From the NCBI GenBank assembly GCA_963803375.1, contig CAWDMB010000002.1, positions 1 to 62,251 on the forward strand: a stretch of 62,251 bases of DNA, in the 5' to 3' direction. The DNA comes from JAOPZW01 sp963803375. GTDB taxonomy: Bacteria > Actinomycetota > Thermoleophilia > Solirubrobacterales > Solirubrobacteraceae. Each line of letters opens with the position of its first letter. Position 1 is the first letter of the stretch. The notes beneath the pieces are model-generated. The model did no database searches. It worked only from the letters and a program-made list of their open reading frames with translations, and was not told the DNA's origin. Below are positions 42,856-50,486 of this stretch, in pieces. The position numbers and the translations under genes are program-made.

Positions 42856-44889
42856 TCAGAAGGTCTTCGAGCTCCCGGTCACGTAGTCGACCGGCTGCCC
42901 GTACCACTTCGCGAGGATCGTGCGAACGACGGGCGCCGCGGCCTCGGCCCCGAAGCCGCCGTCCTCGACGGTGGCGGCGACGACGATCGGGCGCTTGGCG
43001 TCCGGGACGAAGGCGACGTACCAGGACTGGTCGTTGGGACGGCTGTTGCGCTGCGCGGTGCCGGTCTTGCCGAAGACCGGGAAGCGGGCCTGGTCCCAGC
43101 CCTTGAAGACGTCGGCCGACGTGCCGTCGATCGTGGCGCGGTGCAGCCCGTCGCGGATCGCCTGCAGCGCGACGGGGTCGAAGTGGAGCTTGCGCGACGC
43201 ACCCGGCTCGATGCGCTGCAGCTCGCGTCCGTTGGCGTCCTCGACGGCGAGCCCGAGGTGCGGGCGCACGACCTCCCCGCCGTTGGCCAGCGTGCCGTAG
43301 GCGACGGCCATCTGCAGCGGCGTGGCCTGCAGGTCGCCCTGGCCGATCGCGAGCCCGACCTCGTCACCGACCGTCCACGGGCGCTTGTCGGAGTACAGGC
43401 AGCACCGCCGGCCGGTCTTCTTCTCCCAGCGCTCCTCCTTGCGGTTGATCGCCGCCCGCCAGCCGCGGTCGGGGATCAGCCCGCCGAACTCGCCCGGCAC
43501 GTCGATGCCCGTCGTGTGCCCGAACCCGAGGCGCCGCGCCCAGCGCTGCAGCGGCTGGTCGGCCTCGCCGTTGAGGCGCTCGCCGAGCAGGTAGAAGTAG
43601 ACGTCCGAGGACTTCGAGAGCGCCGAGCGCAGGTCGACGGCGCCGAGCGCGACCTTGCCCGCGTTGCAGCGCGGCTCGGCGTTGGCGCCGATCGTGATGC
43701 AGCCCGTGTCGTTGACGACGTCGGTGGGCGTGATCAGGCCCGTCGACAGTCCCGCGAGCGCAGTGATCGGCTTGAACGTCGAGCCGGTCGGATACGAGCC
43801 GCCGACGGCGCGGTTGAAGCGCGGCGAGCCGGCCTCGGCGCCGAAGAGCTGCTTGTAGCGCTCGTCGGTGACGGGCCGCGAGAGGACGTTGGGGTCGTAG
43901 CTCGGGTAGGAGCCCATGGCCAGCACCTGGCCGTCGCGCGGGTCGAGCGCGACGAAGCCGCCGGCGCTGCCCGGGCCCTGCGCGATCGTCTGCGCGAGGT
44001 ACTTCTGGCCGGTGTCCTGCAGCCCGAGGTCCAGCGACGTCCGCAGCGAGCGGCCGGGCACCGGGTCGCGCCCGACGGCCTCGCCCTTCGGGCGCCCGAG
44101 CGCGTCGACGGTGATGCGCGTCGCGCCGTCGACGCCGCGCAGGTACTGGTCGTAGGCGCGCTCGGCGCCCTCCTGGCCGATGACCGTCCCGGACTTGACG
44201 CCCTTGAAGCGCTTGGCCTTCAGCTCGGCCGGGCTGATCTCGCCGATCGTCCCCATGAGCTGGGCGGCGAGGTCGTGCTCGGGGTAGCGGCGCAGGTAGC
44301 GCTTCTCGACGTCGACGCCCGGGAAGCGCTCGGCGCGCTCGAGCAGCACGTTGCGCACCGCCTCGGGGACGTCGACCTTGATCGTCACCGCCGAGTAGGG
44401 CACGAGCCCGAGCGAGCGGATCACCCGGTCCTGGATCGTCCGCGGCGAGGCCCCGATGATGTCGGCGAGCGCCCGGAAGCGCTCGCGCAGGGCCGCGGTC
44501 GCGATCGGCGGGATCGGCACCGGGCCGCCGCGCTGGGCCTTGGGGCGGGCCAGGCGCGCCTTCGTCGCGTCGAACCACCTCGCGGCGGCGAGGCGCTCGG
44601 CCGCGGGCAGCGCCTCCGGATCGAGCGTGACGACGGTGGCGACGCGGTTCTCGACGAGCGTGCGCCCGCTGCGGTCGACGATGTTGCCCCGCGGCGCCGC
44701 CACCCGGACGGCGCGCACGCGGTTGTCGCGGGCCTGGACGAGGTAGTCGTCGCCGGAGAGCACCTGGAGGTACCAGAGGCGGAAGAAGATGATCGCGAAG
44801 AGCACGAATGCGACGCCGCCGAGCACGGCGACGCGCAGCGCGAGCTGCGGCGTGATCGGCGGCCGGCGCTCCTCGACGGGCTCGATCAT
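42856..44889 (-). CDS. mrdA: Penicillin-binding protein 2 (elongasome transpeptidase)
   Basis: A 677-residue class B PBP. One membrane anchor (~20-42), a dimerisation/pedestal region ('APRGNIVDRSGRTLVENRVA'), then the transpeptidase with STFK at 370-373, SSD at 427-429 and a KTG motif in 'VFGKTGTAQRN'. It crosslinks peptidoglycan during elongation with RodA. Its start overlaps mreD by 4 bp (ATGA). Confidence 0.95.
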   Translation of the reverse strand: MIEPVEERRPPITPQLALRVAVLGGVAFVLFAIIFFRLWYLQVLSGDDYLVQARDNRVRAVRVAAPRGNIVDRSGRTLVENRVATVVTLDPEALPAAERLAAARWFDATKARLARPKAQRGGPVPIPPIATAALRERFRALADIIGASPRTIQDRVIRSLGLVPYSAVTIKVDVPEAVRNVLLERAERFPGVDVEKRYLRRYPEHDLAAQLMGTIGEISPAELKAKRFKGVKSGTVIGQEGAERAYDQYLRGVDGATRITVDALGRPKGEAVGRDPVPGRSLRTSLDLGLQDTGQKYLAQTIAQGPGSAGGFVALDPRDGQVLAMGSYPSYDPNVLSRPVTDERYKQLFGAEAGSPRFNRAVGGSYPTGSTFKPITALAGLSTGLITPTDVVNDTGCITIGANAEPRCNAGKVALGAVDLRSALSKSSDVYFYLLGERLNGEADQPLQRWARRLGFGHTTGIDVPGEFGGLIPDRGWRAAINRKEERWEKKTGRRCCLYSDKRPWTVGDEVGLAIGQGDLQATPLQMAVAYGTLANGGEVVRPHLGLAVEDANGRELQRIEPGASRKLHFDPVALQAIRDGLHRATIDGTSADVFKGWDQARFPVFGKTGTAQRNSRPNDQSWYVAFVPDAKRPIVVAATVEDGGFGAEAAAPVVRTILAKWYGQPVDYVTGSSKTF

Positions 44890-45455
44890 GCGCGGTGCAG
44901 CGGCGACAGGCCGCCGGTCGTGTAGGCGCGGCGGCGGCGCCGGCGCGGGTCCTCGGGGAGGGCGGGCTCGAGCAGGCGGCGCACGCCCGCGGCGACGGGC
45001 ACGGCGATCGCGGTGTTGAGGAGGATCGTCGCGAGGATCTCGCGGAAGAGCAGGAACGAGACGGGCGCGTCGATGCCGAGCAGGAACTGCATGAGCGAGT
45101 AGCCGATCGTCGCCACCGCGGTCGCACCGGCGCCGACGCCGAGCGGCACGAGCGCCCCCTGCGGGTCGCGCAGCTCGCGCAGGCGCCCGCTCCAGTAGCC
45201 CACGGCCACGAAGAGCAGCGAGGAGAGCCCGACCGTCTGGACGAGCGCGAGGTCCAGGAAGAGGCCGACGGCGAAGCCGAAGCACGCCCCGGGCAGCGCG
45301 CCCGCGAGCACCCCGACGAAGGCGATGACGAGCGGCGAGAGGTCGGCGTTCGTGCCGAAGAGCTCGATCTGCGAGACGGCCGAGACCTGGATGACCACGG
45401 TCGCGAGGCCCAGGACGGCCAGGCGCAGCACGAGCTGGGGCCAGTTCGGGGTCAT
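44886..45455 (-). CDS. mreD: Rod-shape protein MreD
   Basis: A 189-residue membrane protein with about five to six helices ('LRLAVLGLATVVIQVSAVSQ', 'GFAVGLFLDLALVQTVGLSS'), ending in a basic Arg-rich tail. It links MreC to the elongasome. ATGA overlaps on both sides, so mreC-mreD-mrdA are translationally coupled. Confidence 0.88.
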   Translation of the reverse strand: MTPNWPQLVLRLAVLGLATVVIQVSAVSQIELFGTNADLSPLVIAFVGVLAGALPGACFGFAVGLFLDLALVQTVGLSSLLFVAVGYWSGRLRELRDPQGALVPLGVGAGATAVATIGYSLMQFLLGIDAPVSFLLFREILATILLNTAIAVPVAAGVRRLLEPALPEDPRRRRRRAYTTGGLSPLHRA

Positions 45456-46315
45456 GGCCGCGTGTCGGGCTTGGTCAGGACCTGCACGCGCTCGAGGCGG
45501 CGCAGGTCGGCGAACGGGGTGAGGTGAACCTGCTGGTCGTCGGTCCCGGGGTTGTCGATCCGGGTGACCCTTCCGATCGGCACGTCGGCCGGGAACAGCG
45601 AGGCGAGCTTGCGCACCTTCGAGGTCGTCCCCGCGGTGACGATCGTCTGGCCGGGGTCGACGCGGTCCTTGCTCGAGGTGAAGTTCAGCACGAGGTCGGT
45701 CGGGCGCCCGGCCTCGGGCTGCACGACCCCACCGACGCCGGTCTCGTTGACTCGGGCCGGGACGCTCGTCGTGTGGTCGGTGACGAGCCGCACGACGCTG
45801 TAGGCGGAGGCGGCGAAGGAGACGACGCCCACGAGCCCGGGGCCCGCGACGACCGGCTGGTCGGCGCGGACGCCGTCGCCGGTGCCGGCGTTGATCTGGA
45901 CCTGGCTGTACCACAGGCTCGGGTCCTGGCCGATGACGCGCGCGGTGACGGGGCCGTCGTCGGCGATCCCGGCGCTGCGGCCGAGGCCGAGCAGCCCGCG
46001 CAGCTGCCGGTTCTCCCGGGTCGCGGCGGCGTTGGCGACCGCCTGCGAGCGCAGGGCGTCGCGCTCGGCGCGCAGGCTCTTGACGTCCCCCTTGGCGTCG
46101 AGCGTGTCGCCGGCCCAGCCCACGAGGTCGCGCACCGGCTTCAGCGCGCGGCTCGCCCCGTCCTGGATCGGGGAGACGGCCTCCAGCGCGCCGCGCTGGA
46201 CGGAGTGCAGCCCGCCGCCGGCGGACTCGCCGAAGTAGGCGGTGAGGAGGATCAGGGAGCTGGCGACGAGCAGTCCGAGGACTGCCCGCCGCCGGCGGAC
46301 CGTCTTGTCGTACAC
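45452..46315 (-). CDS. mreC: Rod-shape protein MreC
   Basis: A 287-residue protein: one N-terminal membrane helix (~12-28), a coiled coil ('SLRAERDALRSQAVANAAAT'), then the two-domain MreC beta fold ('ARVIGQDPSLWYSQVQINAG', 'GLVGVVSFAASAYSVVRLVT'). It scaffolds and activates PBP2-RodA in the periplasmic space. GTG start, 46 bp after mreB. Confidence 0.94.
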   Translation of the reverse strand: MYDKTVRRRRAVLGLLVASSLILLTAYFGESAGGGLHSVQRGALEAVSPIQDGASRALKPVRDLVGWAGDTLDAKGDVKSLRAERDALRSQAVANAAATRENRQLRGLLGLGRSAGIADDGPVTARVIGQDPSLWYSQVQINAGTGDGVRADQPVVAGPGLVGVVSFAASAYSVVRLVTDHTTSVPARVNETGVGGVVQPEAGRPTDLVLNFTSSKDRVDPGQTIVTAGTTSKVRKLASLFPADVPIGRVTRIDNPGTDDQQVHLTPFADLRRLERVQVLTKPDTRP

Positions 46316-46361
46316 GTGGAGAGGTTCTCCGAAGGCTTCATGGGGTTACGCCGCGCGCGCC

Positions 46362-47417
46362 CTAGTCACGGGCACCACGGCGGCGGTTGCGGGAATTCTT
46401 GTTGGTGCGGTGGATGACCTCGAACTCCTCGAGGGAGCGGCCCGAGCCCACCGCGACGCTCGTCAGCGGCGACTCCGCCAGGTGCGCGGGCATCTGCGTC
46501 TCCTCGCGCAGGCGCTCGTCGAGGCCCTGCAGGAGCGATCCGCCGCCCGCCAGCATGATGCCGCGGTCCATGATGTCGGACGCGAGCTCGGGCGGCGTGC
46601 GGTCGAGGGTCTCCTTGACGGCGTCGATGATCTGCGACAGCGGCTCCTCGAGCGCCTGGCGGATCTCCTCGGAGGTGAGGACCACGGTCTTCGGCAGGCC
46701 CGAGACCATGTCGCGTCCGCGGATCTCGGCCTGGACCTCCTCCTCCATCGGGTACGCCGACCCGATCTCGAGCTTGACCTCCTCGGCCGTCTGCTGGCCG
46801 ATGAGCAGCTTGTACTCGCGCTTGGCGTAGTTGATGATCGACTCGTCGAGCTCGTCGCCGCCGACGCGGATGGACTGCGAGACGACGATCCCCCCGAGCG
46901 AGATGACCGCGACCTCGCTCGTGCCGCCGCCGATGTCGACGACCATCGACCCGGTCGGCTCGCCGACGGGCAGGCCCGCGCCGATCGCCGCGGCCATCGG
47001 CTCCTCGATGAGGTACGCCTGCCGTGCGCCGGCGCTCAGGCACGCCTCCTCGACCGCGCGCTTCTCGACGCCGGTCACCCCCGAGGGCACGCAGACCACG
47101 ACGCGCGGGTGCGCCCAGCGGTTCTGGTGCACCTTCTGGATGAAGTGGCGCAGCATCTCCTCGGTGACGTCGAAGTCGGCGATGACGCCGTCCTTCAGCG
47201 GCCGGATCGCCTGGATCGTCCCGGGCGTGCGACCGAGCATGCGCTTGGCCTCGATGCCGACGGCGTGGACCTCGCCGGTGCGCGAGTCGATGGCGACCAC
47301 GCTGGGCTCCGACAGCACGATCCCGCGCCCGCGCACGTAGACGAGCGTGTTGGCCGTGCCAAGGTCGACCGCCATGTCGCGGCCGCCGAAGCCGGTGAGG
47401 TACGAGAAGAAGCCCAT
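46362..47417 (-). CDS. mreB: Actin-like rod-shape protein MreB
   Basis: A 351-residue actin-fold ATPase. 'AVDLGTANTLVYVRGRGIVL' is the phosphate-1 loop, 'MVVDIGGGTSEVAVISLGG' phosphate-2 and 'DRGIMLAGGGSLLQGLDERL' the adenosine motif. It forms membrane filaments that steer cell-wall synthesis. The presence of the complete mreBCD-mrdA-rodA set implies a rod-shaped cell. Confidence 0.97.
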   Translation of the reverse strand: MGFFSYLTGFGGRDMAVDLGTANTLVYVRGRGIVLSEPSVVAIDSRTGEVHAVGIEAKRMLGRTPGTIQAIRPLKDGVIADFDVTEEMLRHFIQKVHQNRWAHPRVVVCVPSGVTGVEKRAVEEACLSAGARQAYLIEEPMAAAIGAGLPVGEPTGSMVVDIGGGTSEVAVISLGGIVVSQSIRVGGDELDESIINYAKREYKLLIGQQTAEEVKLEIGSAYPMEEEVQAEIRGRDMVSGLPKTVVLTSEEIRQALEEPLSQIIDAVKETLDRTPPELASDIMDRGIMLAGGGSLLQGLDERLREETQMPAHLAESPLTSVAVGSGRSLEEFEVIHRTNKNSRNRRRGARD

Positions 47418-47495
47418 GGGGGATGCGAGGATCGGCCGCGCAGGTCCCTCGGGGCCCGTCCGGAGCGCGCGGTGCGCGGCGGCCGCGTGGGTGCC

Positions 47496-47501
47496 AGTCT
47501 A
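47496..47501 (-). promoter_or_regulatory. Candidate -10 box of the mre operon
   Basis: TAGACT on the minus strand, 78 bp before the mreB ATG in the 147-bp gap after maf. It fits the TANANT pattern of this window. No clear -35 box. Confidence 0.3.
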
Positions 47502-47564
47502 GCGGACCACCTCCCGGCCGCCGCGCGCCCTCCGGCGCCCGAAGGGCCTGCAAGCGCACCCGCA

Positions 47565-48122
47565 TCAGGACGTGCTCAACAGCTCGGGCCAAAGGTCGAG
47601 GAGCGTCGCCACGGGCAGCCCGACGACGTTGAGGTAGTCGCCCTCGATCCGCCGCACGAGCGCGGCGCCCCGGTCCTGGACGGCGTAGCCGCCGGCCCGA
47701 TCGCGCCATTCGCCGGTCGTCACGTACCAGTCGAGCAGGCCGTCGTCGAGCCGCCGGAAGCTCACGGCGGTGGCCGCGGTCGCGAGCTGCAGGTCGCCGT
47801 CCGGACGGCCGAGGGCCACGCCGCTGACGACCTCGTGGGTGCGCTCGGAGAGGCGCCGCAGCGTCGCGCGGGCGGCGGCCTCGTCCGCCGGCTTGCCCCA
47901 GAGCTCGCCGTCGAGGACCACGAGCGTGTCGACCCCGAGCACGACCTCCCCGGCTCGCGCGGCCGCCGCGACAGCCTTGGCGCGCGCGTTGGCCGCGGCG
48001 ACGGCGTGCGGCTCGCCCGCCGACCGCTCGCGCACGTCGCCGGGGCGCACGACGAAGGGCACGCCGAGCTGCTCGAGGATCGCCTCGCGCTGCGGCGAGC
48101 GGCTGGCGAGGACCAGCGCCAC
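47565..48122 (-). CDS. maf: Maf family nucleotide pyrophosphatase
   Basis: A 185-residue Maf/YhdE protein: 'LVLASRSPQREAILEQLGVP' at the start, 'VVLGVDTLVVLDGELWGKPA' with the catalytic Asp, and 'YAVQDRGAALVRRIEGDYLN'. It hydrolyses non-canonical or pyrimidine nucleoside triphosphates. GTG start, 9 bp after ndk. Confidence 0.93.
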   Translation of the reverse strand: MALVLASRSPQREAILEQLGVPFVVRPGDVRERSAGEPHAVAAANARAKAVAAAARAGEVVLGVDTLVVLDGELWGKPADEAAARATLRRLSERTHEVVSGVALGRPDGDLQLATAATAVSFRRLDDGLLDWYVTTGEWRDRAGGYAVQDRGAALVRRIEGDYLNVVGLPVATLLDLWPELLSTS

Positions 48123-48131
48123 GCGGTGGCC

Positions 48132-48536
48132 CTACCGGTCGCCGAAGAAGAGCGTGGCCTCGCGCTCGGCGGACTCCGGCGAGTCCGAGCCGTGGACCAT
48201 GTTCTCCCCGACGGCGACGGCGAAGTCGCCGCGGATCGAGCCCGGAGCGGCCTCGAGCGGGTTGGTGGCGCCGATGACCTGGCGCGCGGCGATCACGGCC
48301 TGCTCGCCCTCGAGCACCATCGCCACGAGCGGTCCCGAGGTGATGAAGTCGACGAGCTCGGCGAAGAACGGCTTGCCCTCGTGCTCGGCGTAGTGGCGCT
48401 CGGCGAGCTCGCGCGCGACCGTCATGTGACGCAGGGCGGTGATGCGCAGGCCCTTGCGCTCGAAGCGGGCGATGATCTCGCCGGTGAGGCCGCGCGCGAA
48501 CGCGTCCGGCTTGACCAGGATCAGGGTCCGGTCCAT
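48132..48536 (-). CDS. ndk: Nucleoside diphosphate kinase
   Basis: A 134-residue enzyme balancing nucleoside triphosphate pools. 'RTLILVKPDAFARGLTGEII' opens it and the phospho-acceptor His115 lies in 'ENMVHGSDSPESAEREA'. It lies between the zinc-ribbon gene and maf in a close-set run. Confidence 0.97.
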   Translation of the reverse strand: MDRTLILVKPDAFARGLTGEIIARFERKGLRITALRHMTVARELAERHYAEHEGKPFFAELVDFITSGPLVAMVLEGEQAVIAARQVIGATNPLEAAPGSIRGDFAVAVGENMVHGSDSPESAEREATLFFGDR

Positions 48537-48558
48537 GGTGGGGCTCCTGGCGGTCGGG

Positions 48559-49119
48559 TTATGAGGGCGGCGACTCGAGCGACTCGAACGACGCGGTGCG
48601 CTCGGGCTCGCGCTCGCGGTCGCGCTCGCGCTCGCCCTCGCGGCGACGACGCCGGCGCGCGGTCGGCGTGGCGCCCGGGATCTCGGCCTCGCAGTACGGG
48701 CACAGGTTCCAGCTCGGGTCGAGCGGCCGCCCGCAGTTCGTGCACGGGTCCTTGAGCTTGCGCAGGCACGACGGGCAGCGCAGGAAGTCCTTCTCGACCT
48801 CCGTGCTGCAGTGCGGGCAGAGCATGTAGCCGAGCTCGTGCAGTCGCGCCTCGGCCGCCTGCATCTCGAGCTCGCGCTCGCGGATGTCCTCGAGGTACTC
48901 GGGGGGCCGGACGATCATGTAGACGAGCGTCCCGACGAAGGGGAAGAACGATGCGGCGGTCGCGCACGCGACGAGCATCTGGTCGGTGATGCGCCGGCGG
49001 GCGTCCGCGTACGTGTAGAACACGAGCGCGAGCCAGACGACGACGAGCCCCAGCAGCAGGAGCTTGACGACCGTGTCAAGCGCGTCGTTCGTGATCCCGA
49101 AGATGGCGAGGTGCGTCAT
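48559..49119 (-). CDS. Membrane protein with double zinc ribbon
   Basis: A 186-residue protein: two membrane helices ('VVKLLLLGLVVVWLALVFYT', 'ASFFPFVGTLVYMIVRPPE'), a helical linker, two CxxC zinc-ribbon pairs ('YMLCPHCSTEV', 'LRCPSCLRKL', 'CTNCGRPL', 'LCPYCEAEI') and an Arg/Glu-rich tail. The four CxxC motifs bind two zincs. Function unknown, but its place between folC and ndk suggests a housekeeping role. Confidence 0.8.
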   Translation of the reverse strand: MTHLAIFGITNDALDTVVKLLLLGLVVVWLALVFYTYADARRRITDQMLVACATAASFFPFVGTLVYMIVRPPEYLEDIRERELEMQAAEARLHELGYMLCPHCSTEVEKDFLRCPSCLRKLKDPCTNCGRPLDPSWNLCPYCEAEIPGATPTARRRRRREGERERDREREPERTASFESLESPPS

Positions 49120-49134
49120 GGTGGGCGCAACACG

Positions 49135-49251
49135 CTAGAGGAACAGTCGGCCGAACCCGTAGCCCAGCGCGAAGAACAGGAGGATGACGAGCGCGACGAT
49201 GACCGCGACGAGGGCGACCATCGTCATCACGGAGGGGCCGTCCTCGTTCAC
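49135..49251 (-). CDS. 38-residue single-pass membrane peptide coupled to folC
   Basis: The GTG start overlaps the folC stop as GTGA. After an acidic start ('NEDGPSVMT') the peptide is one membrane helix ('MVALVAVIVALVILLFFALG') with a short 'YGFGRLFL' end. The exact coupling and clean hydrophobic profile argue it is real although very short. Function unknown. Confidence 0.65.
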   Translation of the reverse strand: MNEDGPSVMTMVALVAVIVALVILLFFALGYGFGRLFL

Positions 49252-50486
49252 AGCGACGACCTGCGGGCCGCGCCCGCCGGGTGCAGGAGGTCGGCGACGA
49301 GGTAGATCGATCCCGTGGCCAGCGCGACCCCGTCGGGCCCGGCGGCGGCCTGCGCCTGGGCGAGCGCCGCGCGCGGGTCGGCGACGACGCGGGCCGGCGG
49401 GCCGGCGAGCTGGCGGCAGAGCGACTCGAGCGTCGCCGCCGGCAGCGCGCGCGGGTTGGAGCTCTGGGTGCAGACGACCTCGGCGCAGAGCGGCAGCAGC
49501 TCGCGGAGCATCCCGGCCGCGTCCTTGTCGTCGAGCACGGAGAGCACGGCGACGAGCGCCCGGCCCTCCAGGAACGCCCGCAGCGCCTCGGCCAGCGCCG
49601 CCATCCCGCCGGGGTTGTGAGCCCCGTCCAGGACCGTGTCGGGCGCGCGGCCGACGAGCTCGAACCGTCCCGGCACGAGCGTCGAGGCGGCGGCCGCGCG
49701 CACCGCCGCCTCGTCGAGCGCGCCGAGGTAGGCCAGCGCCGCGGCGCGCGCGAGGGCGAAGTTGCGCCGCTGGTAGGGGCCGCGCGCGAGCACGGGCACG
49801 CCCGGGTCGGCCGGCGCCCGTACGAGCCGCGCCCCGCGGGCGCGGCACGTGCGCCGCGCGAGCGCGATCGCATCGGCGTGCAGGCCGGCGCCGACCACGA
49901 GCGTCCCGCCCGGCCGCACGACGTCGAGCTTCTCGGCGGCGATGTCGGCGATCGTCGGCCCGAGCCAGCGCGTGTGCTCGAGGCCGACGTTCGTGAGCAC
50001 CTGCACCCGCGAGGCGATGACGTTCGTGGCGTCCCAGCGCCCGCCGAGCCCGGCCTCGACGACGGCGACCTCCACCCCGGCCGCGGCGAGCTCGTCGTAG
50101 GCGGCGGCGGTGAGGGCCTCGAACTGCGTGACGCGGTCGCCCTCGTCGAGCGTGCGGTCGACCTTCTCGGCCGCGCGGCGCGCGCGCTGCACGGCGGCGG
50201 CGAAGCGCGCCGGGCTCACGTCGGCGTCGTCGACGCGGATCCGCTCGGTGAACGAGACGAGGTGCGGGGAGAGATAGCTGCCGGTGCGCACGCCGTGGCG
50301 GCGCAGGATCGCCGCCGCCATCCGCGCGGTGGACGACTTGCCGTTCGTGCCCACGACGTGGATCGACCCGAAGCGCTCCTGGGGCGAGCCGAGCACCGTC
50401 ATGAGCCGGCGCACGCGGTCCAGCCCGAAGCGCATGCCGAACAGCTCGAGCCCGAGCAGGTAGCGCTCGGCCTCGCCTGGGCTCAC
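49248..50486 (-). CDS. folC: Folylpolyglutamate/dihydrofolate synthase
   Basis: A 412-residue Mur-ligase-fold enzyme. 'HVVGTNGKSSTARMAAAIL' is the ATP loop; 'VTQFEALTAAAYDELAAAGV' and 'VVEAGLGGRWDATNVI' are family motifs; 'VLDGAHNPGGMAALAEAL' lies in the C-terminal domain. It adds glutamates to folates. GTG start overlapping the valS stop by 4 bp. Confidence 0.95.
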   Translation of the reverse strand: MSPGEAERYLLGLELFGMRFGLDRVRRLMTVLGSPQERFGSIHVVGTNGKSSTARMAAAILRRHGVRTGSYLSPHLVSFTERIRVDDADVSPARFAAAVQRARRAAEKVDRTLDEGDRVTQFEALTAAAYDELAAAGVEVAVVEAGLGGRWDATNVIASRVQVLTNVGLEHTRWLGPTIADIAAEKLDVVRPGGTLVVGAGLHADAIALARRTCRARGARLVRAPADPGVPVLARGPYQRRNFALARAAALAYLGALDEAAVRAAAASTLVPGRFELVGRAPDTVLDGAHNPGGMAALAEALRAFLEGRALVAVLSVLDDKDAAGMLRELLPLCAEVVCTQSSNPRALPAATLESLCRQLAGPPARVVADPRAALAQAQAAAGPDGVALATGSIYLVADLLHPAGAARRSSL

